This document shows positions 1 through 8,062 of a stretch of 64,000 nucleotides of DNA, one piece after another. The DNA is from Planococcus liqunii (GTDB lineage: Bacteria > Bacillota > Bacilli > Bacillales_A > Planococcaceae). The stretch spans positions 1,054,001 to 1,118,000 of the forward strand of contig NZ_CP129238.1 in NCBI RefSeq assembly GCF_030413595.1. Reading direction: 5' to 3'. The notes under the pieces were generated by a model, which was given only the letters and a program-made list of their open reading frames with translations, made no database searches and had not been told where the DNA came from. How positions within the stretch are numbered: the stretch's first letter is position 1; each line of letters opens with the position of its first letter. The position numbers were made by a program, and so were the translations under genes.

Positions 1-41
1 GAAGGAAACAGCAAAACCATTGCTGAAAAGGGGAACAGACG

Positions 42-1271
42 ATGACTTTCCAGGAAAAGTTGGAGCAATACGCAGATTTGACCGTATACGTCGGATTGAA
101 TGTCCAAAAAGGCCAAACCATCATGATCAATACTACGGTCGATACGATTGAATTTACCCGTTTGGTGGTTAAAAAAGCATACGAAGCAGGCGCAAAGCGC
201 GTTTACGTCAACTACACGGACCCTGTGCAAACGCGCACGCATTTTGAAATGGCGCCAGACGAAGCTTTCCAGGAATATCCACAATGGTCTGTTGTCCAGC
301 GCGACGAAATCATTGATACCGGCGGTTCTTTCTTATGGATTGATGCTGAAGATCCGGACTTATTGACCGGCATTCCGGCGAAAAGATTGTCGGACTCCCA
401 GAAAGCTTCTGGAAAAGCTTTGGAACGTTACCGGCAGGCAGTTGGATCGGATAAAGTGGCTTGGTCGATTGTGGCCATTCCATCTCAAAAATGGGCGCAG
501 AAAGTGTTCCCGGATTTGGAAAGCGGCAAGCAGATGGATGCACTATGGGAAGCGATTTTCAAAACCGTGCGCATTGGCGAAGGAGATGCGGTGAAAAAGT
601 GGCAGGAGCATATCGCCACTTTGGAAAAGCGGGCAAGTTTATTAAATAACAGAAGGTTTGACAAGCTGCACTACACAGCCCCTGGAACAGATTTGACGAT
701 TGCATTGCCTGAAAAGCATATCTGGATGTCCGGTGCTGCAAAGACGCCGCAAGGAAATCCGTTCATCGCCAATATGCCGACTGAAGAAGTTTATACAGTT
801 CCGTTGAAGTATGGCGTTGAAGGTGTTGTACGCAATACGAAACCACTCGTTTATCAAGGGAATATTATCGACGAATTCACATTGACGTTTGAAAAAGGAA
901 AGATTGTTAAAGCGCAGGCAGCAGTCGGACAGGAGCTTCTCGCTGAAATGATTGGAACGGATGAAGGCGCTGCTTACCTTGGAGAAGTGGCTTTGGTGCC
1001 GCACCAGTCGCCGATTTCAGATTCAAACATTTTGTTTTTCAATACGCTTTTTGATGAAAATGCATCCAATCACTTGGCAATCGGCGATTCCTACCCGACT
1101 TGCTGCGAAGGCGCACGCGATTTGGAACGGACTCAACTGGAGTCGATTGGCCTGAATACATCCATCGTCCACGAAGATTTCATGATTGGCAGCGCCGGCA
1201 TGAACATTGACGGAATCCGGAGCGATGGCACAAAAGAGCCGATTTTCCGCGAAGGAAACTGGGCATTCTAA
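42..1271 (+). CDS. M29-family aminopeptidase (AmpS/PepS-like), paralogue 1
   Basis: A 409-residue cytosolic metallo-aminopeptidase of peptidase family M29, which removes N-terminal residues from peptides using a two-metal site. Family hallmarks seen are the conserved C-terminal segment with EVALVPH and then NTLFDENASNH, which supplies metal ligands, and the MNIDG stretch near the end. The length matches the family norm of about 410 residues. The ATG is preceded by a short purine-rich AAAGGGG. It is a clear paralogue of the minus-strand gene at 11390-12622: the two align from the first residues (TFQEKLEQYADL versus TFDEKLARYAEL). The downstream SGNH hydrolase starts 12 bases after the stop, so they are probably co-transcribed. 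The family assignment is secure; substrate preference cannot be read. Confidence 0.93.
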   Translation: MTFQEKLEQYADLTVYVGLNVQKGQTIMINTTVDTIEFTRLVVKKAYEAGAKRVYVNYTDPVQTRTHFEMAPDEAFQEYPQWSVVQRDEIIDTGGSFLWIDAEDPDLLTGIPAKRLSDSQKASGKALERYRQAVGSDKVAWSIVAIPSQKWAQKVFPDLESGKQMDALWEAIFKTVRIGEGDAVKKWQEHIATLEKRASLLNNRRFDKLHYTAPGTDLTIALPEKHIWMSGAAKTPQGNPFIANMPTEEVYTVPLKYGVEGVVRNTKPLVYQGNIIDEFTLTFEKGKIVKAQAAVGQELLAEMIGTDEGAAYLGEVALVPHQSPISDSNILFFNTLFDENASNHLAIGDSYPTCCEGARDLERTQLESIGLNTSIVHEDFMIGSAGMNIDGIRSDGTKEPIFREGNWAF

Positions 1272-1283
1272 GAGGTGAGTAAT

Positions 1284-2192
1284 TTGAAGAACTACTGGAT
1301 TGCGGTATTGGCATTCGCCTTGTTGTTCGGCTGCACGATGTCGGTTCAGGCAGAAGTGAAAATGCCTGCGGTTTACATCGCGGTAGGGGATTCGCTCGCT
1401 GCCGGCCAGACGCCGAATTCTCAAATTGATACAGGCTATTCGGATTTGATCGCACAGGAATTAGCAAGCCATCAGCCGGTAGCGTTTTATTCAAAAAATC
1501 TGGCTTTTCCCGGGTTTACGACTGAAGACGTCTTAGAACGAATTCAGTCACCGGAGGCAAAGGAAGTTTTAAGCGCTGCAAATATCATTACCTTGTCTGC
1601 CGGAGCGAACGATCTGCTGCGGCTCGTCCAGTCGAATTCCGCACAAGGAACATTGGTATTTCAGCAAATCCAGGCCGATTTTGCGTTGAATAAAGCACGC
1701 CTAAACATGGAAAAAATCTTAACAGAAATGAAAAAAACGGCACCGCAGGCGGACATTTATGTAATGGGTTATTATTTTGCCTATCCCCACGTACGGGATT
1801 CACAAAAAGAAGGCACCGCGATGCAGCTTGATCGCCTGAACATGATTTTAGAGCAAAGTGCTGAAAAGGCAGGGGCAACATTTGTGGCAATTGATAGAGC
1901 ATTTGGAGACAACGGCACGGATAAAGTGCCGAATCCGGCAGATGTGCACCCGAATGTGAAAGGGTATCAGGCGATGGCCAATGCTTTCCTGGACGCCTAC
2001 CAGCCAGGTTGGAAAGTGGAAGACCAGGAATTGCCGGCAGCTGACCCAAAAACGTTTGAAGAAATCATCCAAGAGCAGGAGGAAAATGGAGCTGATGAAG
2101 CAGACGGGCAGAACGACGTTTCTTCAGCAACTTCCCACAGCCAGCTGGACGATCATTATTTGGCATTGCGTGAAGCCATTCCATATGCATAA
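1284..2192 (+). CDS. SGNH/GDSL-type secreted lipase or esterase
   Basis: An exported serine hydrolase of the SGNH (GDSL) superfamily. The nucleophile block is AVGDSLAAG near the mature N-terminus, the SAGAND block supplies the oxyanion Asn, and DVHPNVKGY carries the catalytic Asp-x-x-His. The start is taken as the TTG at 1284, because AGAGGTGAG lies just upstream; a GTG nine bases earlier would overlap this ribosome binding site. The N-terminus is hydrophobic and could end at the VQA site; a Cys after LLFG offers an imperfect lipobox, so anchoring is uncertain. The C-terminus after residue ~260 is acidic and low-complexity. B. subtilis YpmR and LipC-like proteins belong to this superfamily. 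The substrate is unknown. Confidence 0.88.
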   Translation: MKNYWIAVLAFALLFGCTMSVQAEVKMPAVYIAVGDSLAAGQTPNSQIDTGYSDLIAQELASHQPVAFYSKNLAFPGFTTEDVLERIQSPEAKEVLSAANIITLSAGANDLLRLVQSNSAQGTLVFQQIQADFALNKARLNMEKILTEMKKTAPQADIYVMGYYFAYPHVRDSQKEGTAMQLDRLNMILEQSAEKAGATFVAIDRAFGDNGTDKVPNPADVHPNVKGYQAMANAFLDAYQPGWKVEDQELPAADPKTFEEIIQEQEENGADEADGQNDVSSATSHSQLDDHYLALREAIPYA

Positions 2193-2193
2193 T

Positions 2194-2229
2194 AAAAACC
2201 GCTTCGGGCAGAACCCGGAGCGGTTTTTT
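2194..2229. terminator. Bidirectional intrinsic terminator
   Basis: An A-tract, a GC-rich stem (CCGCTTCGGG against CCCGGAGCGG) with a five-base loop, and a T-tract. It serves the SGNH hydrolase from the left and the small minus-strand gene from the right, whose stop codon at 2228-2230 lies in the T-tract. Confidence 0.9.
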
Positions 2230-2365
2230 ATCTTGTACGTTTTGTTGGAGTCGTTTTGTACTTGCTCGTATCGCCAGCTTTTTTGCTTTGCATGACTTTG
2301 CGGATAATTGGATAAGCAACTGGTGCTATTTTAATAGCGGTTTTTACGATTCGACCTATTCCCAT
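2228..2365 (-). CDS. Small basic hypothetical protein (45 aa)
   Basis: A 45-codon reading frame beginning MGIGRIVKTAIKIAP and ending in KTTPTKRTR. The ATG is preceded at good spacing by AGGAGAG. The N-terminal half can form a short amphipathic or membrane-interacting helix (IVKTAIKIAPVAYPII). The C-terminal half is strongly cationic and probably disordered. It has its own terminator and lies in an otherwise empty gap between convergent and divergent neighbours. It is too short to be found by ordinary length cut-offs. No function is recognised. Coding status is supported by the ribosome binding site, the composition and the terminator placement. Confidence 0.6.
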   Translation of the reverse strand: MGIGRIVKTAIKIAPVAYPIIRKVMQSKKAGDTSKYKTTPTKRTR

Positions 2366-2434
2366 AGCAATCTCTCCTATCATAAGTGAGGTATAGACTA
2401 ATTTCCCTCATCGTTTCTTTTTTAAACATGATCT

Positions 2435-3505
2435 TTATGAAAAGGCCAATGAAACAAGGATTTTACGGTAATCGTGGACACTTGAAAGAAGCACATATTC
2501 AGCGTTCCCATGCCAATCGTCCCCGGAAGGACCAAATTCAATGGCTCCTTCGCCGCCGTTCACCAGTGCATAATAACGGGTATCAGCGGCTCCATGTTGA
2601 CCGAAAAGCACGGCATCTTCCCCTGTTGCCTGCTGAATGGATTTCTTCAGGGATTGAATGTATGGATTTTCTTCCGAAGTAGTCAGTGCAGGCGTGGAGC
2701 CGCTTGCTTTGTATTCCATATCGAGATTCAAGGTTTTTGCGAGTTCCGCCATCTGCCGGACGATTTCGTCTTTGTCCTGTCCCGGCATAAACCGAATATC
2801 ATAGGACATATGGCAAATTTCCGGAACGACATTATAGCGGTCGCCGGCATTGATGATCGGCAAGTTAACGGAAGTTTGCTCATAGTATTCGGTGGATTCT
2901 TTACGGAACGGCAATTCAGCAATAGCCATATGATATTTCATCGCTGATTCAATCGCATTGATGCCTTCCCATGGCCGGCTGCCGTGAGCGGGTTTGCCCT
3001 TGAACGTCATATCCATGCGCAATATGCCTTTTGACTGCAAGCCGACCTTCAGTCCCGTCGGTTCGCCGCAGATGACAAAATCGCCATGGAAGCCCTGTTC
3101 GACAAGCCATTTAGATGTATGGCGGCCCCCGATTTCTTCATCGGTGACAATATGCAATTGCACAACGCGCGGCAATTTTTCAGCCTCAAGGTCGACAAAA
3201 GCCTGCATCATGGCAGCTACGCCGGCTTTCATATCCGCAGCCCCTCGTCCGTAAAGCCGACCATTTTCTTCCATTGGAACAAATTGGTCGGCGTGTCCCG
3301 GAACGACGTCGACATGCCCGTTCCAAACAATGGTTTCGGGCCCTTGGCCTTTAATTGCCGTCAGCATTAAATAACCTTCGTTGTCATGGACCGTTACTTC
3401 CTGCCCCTGTTGTTTAAGCCAGTCGGCGCAAAAAAGAAGCGCCTTGTTCGCCTCTTCTTTTGTATCACTTTCAATTTTAATCAAATCCTTAAGCAATTCT
3501 ATCAT
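2435..3505 (-). CDS. M20-family deacylase/peptidase (ArgE/DapE type)
   Basis: A 356-residue zinc amidohydrolase of the ArgE/DapE/ACY1 (M20) family, cleaving an acyl or amino-acid amide bond in the cytosol. Metal and catalytic motifs are in order: NGHVDVVPG with the first His-Asp, GRGAADMKAG with the bridging Asp, TDEEIGG with the catalytic Glu pair, CGEPTG, and QHGAADTRY near the C-terminus. The central lid domain carries GKPAHGSRPWEG. The ATG is preceded in frame by a stop two codons upstream, so this start is forced. A good Shine-Dalgarno lies unusually far away behind a hairpin (separate entry). M20 substrates vary too widely to say whether it acts on acetylornithine, succinyl-diaminopimelate or dipeptides. 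Confidence 0.9.
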   Translation of the reverse strand: MIELLKDLIKIESDTKEEANKALLFCADWLKQQGQEVTVHDNEGYLMLTAIKGQGPETIVWNGHVDVVPGHADQFVPMEENGRLYGRGAADMKAGVAAMMQAFVDLEAEKLPRVVQLHIVTDEEIGGRHTSKWLVEQGFHGDFVICGEPTGLKVGLQSKGILRMDMTFKGKPAHGSRPWEGINAIESAMKYHMAIAELPFRKESTEYYEQTSVNLPIINAGDRYNVVPEICHMSYDIRFMPGQDKDEIVRQMAELAKTLNLDMEYKASGSTPALTTSEENPYIQSLKKSIQQATGEDAVLFGQHGAADTRYYALVNGGEGAIEFGPSGDDWHGNAEYVLLSSVHDYRKILVSLAFS

Positions 3506-3544
3506 TATTTATGGCAGCTAAAGTTCCGCTGCCAACACCACCTT
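3506..3544 (-). promoter_or_regulatory. Hairpin-separated ribosome binding site of the M20 gene
   Basis: On the minus strand a strong AAGGTGG (3544-3538) lies 32 bases before the ATG, too far for normal initiation. Between them is a perfect six-base-pair hairpin: GCAGCC-type arms at 3533-3528 and 3518-3513 with a nine-base loop. Folding removes 21 bases and leaves an effective spacing of about 11 bases. The geometry is read directly; its use in initiation is inference. Confidence 0.5.
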
Positions 3545-3598
3545 TCTGTTTTTCCTCATATCTAAAAGAGTACCCTAATGGATCAGTTTGAAACGGAA

Positions 3599-3627
3599 TT
3601 GCTTTCGGTCAGGGAGTTGTGTACAAT
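3599..3627 (+). promoter_or_regulatory. Sigma-A-type promoter of thiT
   Basis: TTGCTT at 3599-3604, a 17-base spacer and TACAAT at 3622-3627. It lies just upstream of the TPP riboswitch and gives a leader that starts a few bases before the aptamer. Confidence 0.65.
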
Positions 3628-3655
3628 ACAGGTGATAACGAAATAATTGTATACA

Positions 3656-3738
3656 CCACAAGGGGAGCTATTTGCTGAGAGTGAACATATTGTTCTTACC
3701 CTTTGAACCTGTAAGTTAATGCTTGCGCAGGGATGTGG
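3656..3738 (+). ncRNA. TPP riboswitch (THI element)
   Basis: The aptamer contains the diagnostic thi-box elements: GGGGAGC near the 5' side, CTGAGAG at the pyrimidine sensor, and ACCCTTTGAACCTG followed by CAGGGATG. The closing helix P1 is CCACA (3656-3660) with TGTGG (3734-3738). It is followed by an intrinsic terminator and then thiT, so binding of thiamine pyrophosphate is expected to cause premature termination. This is an established mechanism for thiT in Firmicutes. Confidence 0.95.
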
Positions 3739-3757
3739 ATAGAAACCGGTCCTTAAC

Positions 3758-3790
3758 GCGGCGCCAGGCTCTGTCCTAGCGCCGCTTTTA
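3758..3790 (+). terminator. Riboswitch-controlled terminator ahead of thiT
   Basis: A strong stem, GCGGCGC with GCGCCGC extended by AGG/CCT, six-base loop, followed by TTTTAT. Its position between the TPP aptamer and the thiT ribosome binding site makes it the expression platform. Confidence 0.88.
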
Positions 3791-3844
3791 TATGGTTTTT
3801 TTCTGCGGCCCTTCTGGTGATGTGCACAACACAAGGAGGAAGTC

Positions 3845-4420
3845 ATGAGAAATTTACGAGTTTTACTGATGGTGGAAATCGCTATTTTCGGAGCGTTGGG
3901 ATACGTGCTGGATTTTGTGGCATTCAAAATGCCGCAAGGCGGTTCAGTGAGTTTGGTAATGATTCCGATCGTCTTGATGGCGTTTCGCAGAGGTGTTTTA
4001 GCCGGTGTGTTAACCGGTCTGCTGGTTGGCCTGCTGCAAATCGTCACCGGCGTCATTTCGGTTACGCCGCTGTCGTTTGGATTTGTCGTATTGCAGGTCT
4101 TGTTGGATTACCTATTGGCATACGGTGTAGTTGGGCTTGCCGGCCTCATGCGCAGAAGGTACTTGCAGGCTTCGCATGAACACCGGACAGGCGGCATGAT
4201 TGCGGCAGTAGTGATTGGGCTGTTTATCGGCTCCGTTCTGCGTTATGTGGTCCACGTCGTTACCGGAATTCTTTTTTTCGGCATGTTTGCAGAAGGCAAT
4301 GTATTGATCTATTCAGCAGTTTACAATGCCACTTATATGATTCCGGTATTTTTGGTCGCCGCGGTTGTGTGTTCCACACTCTTCGCAACGGCACCTAAAC
4401 TGGTGGATACAAAAGCGTAA
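3845..4420 (+). CDS. thiT: Energy-coupling-factor thiamine transporter S component ThiT
   Basis: A 191-residue integral membrane protein with six predicted helices that binds thiamine and imports it with the ECF energising module encoded elsewhere. Family features are the MPQGGSVSLVMIPI segment of the substrate site, a short loop with RRG, and the later HVVTGILFFG helix. The upstream TPP riboswitch confirms thiamine as the substrate. The ATG has an ideal AAGGAGGA ribosome binding site. The gene is monocistronic and ends in its own terminator. The former name in Bacillus is YuaJ. Confidence 0.96.
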   Translation: MRNLRVLLMVEIAIFGALGYVLDFVAFKMPQGGSVSLVMIPIVLMAFRRGVLAGVLTGLLVGLLQIVTGVISVTPLSFGFVVLQVLLDYLLAYGVVGLAGLMRRRYLQASHEHRTGGMIAAVVIGLFIGSVLRYVVHVVTGILFFGMFAEGNVLIYSAVYNATYMIPVFLVAAVVCSTLFATAPKLVDTKA

Positions 4421-4424
4421 GTTT

Positions 4425-4456
4425 AAGAGGATTATCTACCGGATAATCCTCTTTTT
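4425..4456 (+). terminator. Intrinsic terminator of thiT
   Basis: AGAGGATTATC pairs with GGATAATCCTCT around a four-base loop and is followed by TTTTTG. Confidence 0.9.
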
Positions 4457-4512
4457 GTTATGCTGAGATTCAAGCAAATGACGGTGCTTTACGGGCATCT
4501 GCGCTTTTCTTA

Positions 4513-4521
4513 TGATATAAT
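4513..4521 (+). promoter_or_regulatory. Extended -10 promoter of map
   Basis: TGATATAAT, an extended -10 hexamer (TG-n-TATAAT). No convincing -35 is visible at the usual distance, which suits an extended -10 promoter. Confidence 0.45.
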
Positions 4522-4553
4522 TTTGGGTAGACAAGTTGAAAGAAGGGTACTAA

Positions 4554-5303
4554 ATGATTGCCACTACAGAAAAAGATATTGAAATGCTAAAAAAAGCGGG
4601 CCGCATGGTCGCTGAAATCCGTGACGCTATGAAAGCTGCTACAAAGCCCGGCGTTACAACGAAAGAACTTGATGAGATTGGCGGACGCATGTTCAAGGAA
4701 ATGGGCGGCGTGTCCGGACCGAAATCAGAATACGATTTCCCAGGGTATACATGCATCAGCGTAAATGAAGAAGTCGCCCACGGCATGCCGGGGAAACGGG
4801 TAATTAACGAGGGCGATATGGTCAACATTGATGTATCCGGCTCGTACGAAGGATATTTTGCCGATACCGGCATTTCGTTTGTTGTCGGGGACGGCTATCC
4901 GGAAAAAGAAAAACTTTGCGAAGTTGCCGCTTCTTCGTTTGAGCGTGCGATGACAAAAGTGAAAGCTGGCGCAAAGTTAAACCAGATCGGCAAAGCGGTT
5001 GAGCGCGAAGCGAAACAGCAAGGATTGTTCGTTATTAAAAACTTGACGGGCCACGGAATTGGAAAATCTCTTCACGAAGCGCCTCAACATATTTTAAATT
5101 ATTACGATGCGTGGGAAACAACAATCTTAAAAGAAGGAATGGTTCTGGCAGTAGAACCGTTTATTTCCCAGAAATCCGAACATATTGTGGAATCAGGAGA
5201 CGGCTGGACGTTCATCACACCGGATCAGTCACTGGTCGCGCAAATTGAACACACGGTACTGGTCACAAAAGGCGAACCGGTATTATTGACGAAAATAGAT
5301 TAA
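4554..5303 (+). CDS. map: Type I methionine aminopeptidase
   Basis: A 249-residue cytosolic enzyme that removes the initiator Met from nascent proteins after deformylation. The five metal ligands of the pita-bread fold are visible in order: Asp in NIDVSG, Asp in FADTG, His in GHGIGKSLH, Glu in AVEPF and Glu in QIEHT. It has no N-terminal zinc-binding extension, so it is the short bacterial type. The length matches the second B. subtilis isoform (YflG, 249 residues), so another copy next to the ribosomal protein operon may exist outside this window. The ribosome binding site is GAAAGAAGG. The gene is monocistronic. Confidence 0.95.
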   Translation: MIATTEKDIEMLKKAGRMVAEIRDAMKAATKPGVTTKELDEIGGRMFKEMGGVSGPKSEYDFPGYTCISVNEEVAHGMPGKRVINEGDMVNIDVSGSYEGYFADTGISFVVGDGYPEKEKLCEVAASSFERAMTKVKAGAKLNQIGKAVEREAKQQGLFVIKNLTGHGIGKSLHEAPQHILNYYDAWETTILKEGMVLAVEPFISQKSEHIVESGDGWTFITPDQSLVAQIEHTVLVTKGEPVLLTKID

Positions 5304-5308
5304 GGCAC

Positions 5309-5338
5309 AAAAAAAGACCCTTCTCAGGGTCTTTTTTT
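5309..5338. terminator. Bidirectional terminator between map and the TspO-like gene
   Basis: An A7 tract, AGACCC and GGGTCT arms around TTCTCA, and a T7 tract. The stop codon of the minus-strand TspO-like gene (5324-5326) lies in the loop. Confidence 0.92.
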
Positions 5339-6043
5339 GATGAGCAATATTCCGGTTAATATAACACCTGCTAAAAATAAGGACGCTGTCGTAACGAGCA
5401 GCTCATCCATTTGATGCTTAACTGCAATGCCGATAAATGCCCAGATGAACACAAGGGCATAAGGGATGTCGGAATGATGGAATCGAATATGAAGTGCAAG
5501 TGCAGTTGCGACAGTCAACATGATAACCGTCCATAGCTGATCGCTCAGTCCCCAGCCGCTCCAGTTATAGTAGGTAAGGACAAAACTGATATTGGCAATT
5601 GTAGCCACACTGATCCATCCCATATTGACGGCTACAGGTAAACGTTCAAAAAGACCGCGTTCTTCATTGCTATATTGAAGATAAAGCCCAATCAACGCCA
5701 GCAAATACCCAATCATCGCTGCGATTGACCAGCCGAAGAATTCGTAATGCCAAAGAAGCAGCCAGCTAATATTGAACAATGCGCTTAATACAAAGAATGC
5801 GGTGATTTTTAATGGGGGAATTTGTCCTTTTTTCAGACGGACCCAAAAACCGATAATCCATATAGCCAGCAAGATGTAAATAACTGACCAGATTGAAAAT
5901 ACATAACCAGCGGGTGTAAACATGACCGGGAGACGATTGGAAATTTCTCCAGTTGTCTGTCCATTTATTGGCAGGATATTGGCCATAGCGTTTACTACAA
6001 TGATGGCTATAAAAGCAATAGTCATCAACAGTATCCTAAACAT
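5324..6043 (-). CDS. TspO/MBR-related tryptophan-rich membrane protein
   Basis: A 239-residue polytopic membrane protein resembling the tryptophan-rich sensory protein TspO/MBR family. It has the PAGYVFSIWSVIYILLAIW segment typical of the first TspO loop and helix, many tryptophans, and about seven or eight hydrophobic helices, longer than classical five-helix TspO (about 160 residues). The start at 6043 is chosen because GAGGAGGG lies upstream; an in-frame ATG 51 bases further out lacks such a site. TspO proteins bind porphyrins and other hydrophobic ligands, but whether this long form does is unknown. It faces map tail to tail and the M3 peptidase head to head. Confidence 0.75.
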   Translation of the reverse strand: MFRILLMTIAFIAIIVVNAMANILPINGQTTGEISNRLPVMFTPAGYVFSIWSVIYILLAIWIIGFWVRLKKGQIPPLKITAFFVLSALFNISWLLLWHYEFFGWSIAAMIGYLLALIGLYLQYSNEERGLFERLPVAVNMGWISVATIANISFVLTYYNWSGWGLSDQLWTVIMLTVATALALHIRFHHSDIPYALVFIWAFIGIAVKHQMDELLVTTASLFLAGVILTGILLIKKRP

Positions 6044-6258
6044 AAGAGATCCCTCCTCTGTTTTAAGTATAACTGTCCTTGTAGGGGACAACAAACTGCA
6101 ATTCCAAAAAAATTGAAATAAAAGGGAGTTTGTGAAGAAGCCGACACTTTTAAAAAAATATTGGAGAAGAAGGATTGCTTCAATTGTTCCGCCTGCCGAA
6201 TAATAATGCTATACTAGTAAGTGTTTTTAGAAAATTTAGTTTACCAGGGGGTAACACA

Positions 6259-8058
6259 ATGACGGTGAAATTTCCGGAAGTATGGGATTTGGAAGTTCTT
6301 TTTCCAGGGGGAAGCAACTCAAAAGAATTGCGTTTACATATTGAAAAGACAAACTCTGATTTAGCGGAACTTGAAGCGCTGGCTAAAAACTTTCAAGTAC
6401 CGGCATCAGAGAAAGACGAGGCAGCCATTGTAGCTATGCTGGAGACAGTCAAAGGCATCATGCAGCAATTGAACCAGGCGGGCTCATTCATCGGGTGCCT
6501 CCAGGCTCAAAATACCGAAGATAAAAAAGCAGCGATTCTGCAAAGTGAAGACGCTGTATTAAATGCCCGTTTTCAGACGGCTCTTCAGGCGATCCAGCAG
6601 CAATTGGCCAAGACGGAAGAAAATGTGTGGACGGCACTTTTAGAATCGGAATCATTAAAAGAATTCAGTTTTGTGTTGAATGAATGGCGAGAAGAAGCAA
6701 ATATGCTGCTTTCCGAAAAAGAAGAAAACATCATTACTTCGCTTAGTACCGAGGGCTACCATGGGTGGAGCCAACTGTATGACATGCTGGTGGGCGATAT
6801 CAAAATCAAGATGAACATCAGCGGGGAAGAAAAAGATCTTTCTGTCGGCCAAGCCAATAACTTAAGCTCAGATCCGGATGCAGCCATCCGCCAACAGTCC
6901 TATGAAAAACTGGAAGCGGCATGGACGGACAAAGAAGAGTTTTTTGCCAAGACTCTAAATTCAATTGCAGGATTCCGATTGGAAGTCTATAAAAAACGCG
7001 GCTGGGACAGCGTTCTTCAAGAACCGCTTCATATGAACCGCATGAAGCAGGAAACCTTGGATGCGATGTGGGGAGCCATCAGCAAAAACAAACAGCCTTT
7101 TGTTGATTATTTGAATAAAAAAGGCAAGATGCTTGGAAAAGATGGGCTGGATTGGTTTGATGTGGATGCACCGGTAACGGAAAGTACGCAACAATATGCG
7201 TATCAGGAAGGTGCGGAATTCATCCTTGAGCATTTCGGGAAGTTTGGTCCGGAACTGCAAAAGTTTGCAGTCCAAGCATTTGAAAAAGGCTGGATTGAAG
7301 CGGAAGACCGGCCGAACAAACGCCCAGGCGGATTCTGTACGAGTTTGCCGATGACCGAAGAATCAAGGATTTTCATGACTTACAGCGGCTCAATGTCAAA
7401 CGTTGCCACATTGGCGCATGAACTAGGCCATGCTTTCCACAGCCATGCCATGCAGCCGGTTCATCCACTAAACCGCTCATATGCGATGAATGTTGCAGAA
7501 ACGGCTTCAACTTTTGCAGAAATGATCGTCGCGGATGCGGCCGTTAAAAATGCGCAGTCTAAAGAAGAGAAGTTAGCGCTTCTTGAAGATAAATTGCAGC
7601 GGAGCGTCGCTTTCTTCATGAACATCCATTCCCGCTTCCTGTTTGAAACGCGTTTTTATGAAGAACGCAAAAACGGGGTAGTATCGGCTGAACGCTTAAA
7701 CGAATTGATGGAAGAAGCGCAGCAAGAAGGGTTTGCAGGGGGATTAACATCCACCCATCCGCATTTCTGGGCATCCAAATTGCATTTTTATATCACCGAT
7801 GTCCCGTTTTACAATTTCCCGTATACGTTCGGTTATTTATTCTCCTTGAGCATCTATGCAAAAGCATTGGAAGAAGGCAGCCAATTTGAAGAAAAATATA
7901 TGGCACTTCTGCGCGATACGGCTATTATGACAGCTGAAGACCTGGCGATGAAGCATTTGGGCGAAGACATCACACAACAGGCGTTCTGGGAAAAAGGAAT
8001 CGCGCTTTGTGTGAAAGATGCTGAAGATTTTAACGCGCTAGTTTCCTCAGTGGGATGA
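6259..8058 (+). CDS. M3-family oligoendopeptidase (PepF-like)
   Basis: A 599-residue cytosolic zinc oligopeptidase. The catalytic motif is HELGH at residues 387-391 in the context LAHELGHAFHSH, with the downstream Glu ligand in NVAETASTFAEM, as in clan MA family M3B. The long helical N-terminal half restricts access to short peptides. The start is set at the ATG with GGGGGTAA upstream rather than at an upstream in-frame TTG that has no ribosome binding site. A TATACT -10-like hexamer sits near 6213. The GNAT gene begins four bases after the stop. Likely role: recycling of peptides, possibly including those imported by the App system. Family certain, substrate unknown. Confidence 0.92.
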   Translation: MTVKFPEVWDLEVLFPGGSNSKELRLHIEKTNSDLAELEALAKNFQVPASEKDEAAIVAMLETVKGIMQQLNQAGSFIGCLQAQNTEDKKAAILQSEDAVLNARFQTALQAIQQQLAKTEENVWTALLESESLKEFSFVLNEWREEANMLLSEKEENIITSLSTEGYHGWSQLYDMLVGDIKIKMNISGEEKDLSVGQANNLSSDPDAAIRQQSYEKLEAAWTDKEEFFAKTLNSIAGFRLEVYKKRGWDSVLQEPLHMNRMKQETLDAMWGAISKNKQPFVDYLNKKGKMLGKDGLDWFDVDAPVTESTQQYAYQEGAEFILEHFGKFGPELQKFAVQAFEKGWIEAEDRPNKRPGGFCTSLPMTEESRIFMTYSGSMSNVATLAHELGHAFHSHAMQPVHPLNRSYAMNVAETASTFAEMIVADAAVKNAQSKEEKLALLEDKLQRSVAFFMNIHSRFLFETRFYEERKNGVVSAERLNELMEEAQQEGFAGGLTSTHPHFWASKLHFYITDVPFYNFPYTFGYLFSLSIYAKALEEGSQFEEKYMALLRDTAIMTAEDLAMKHLGEDITQQAFWEKGIALCVKDAEDFNALVSSVG

Positions 8059-8062
8059 TGCC

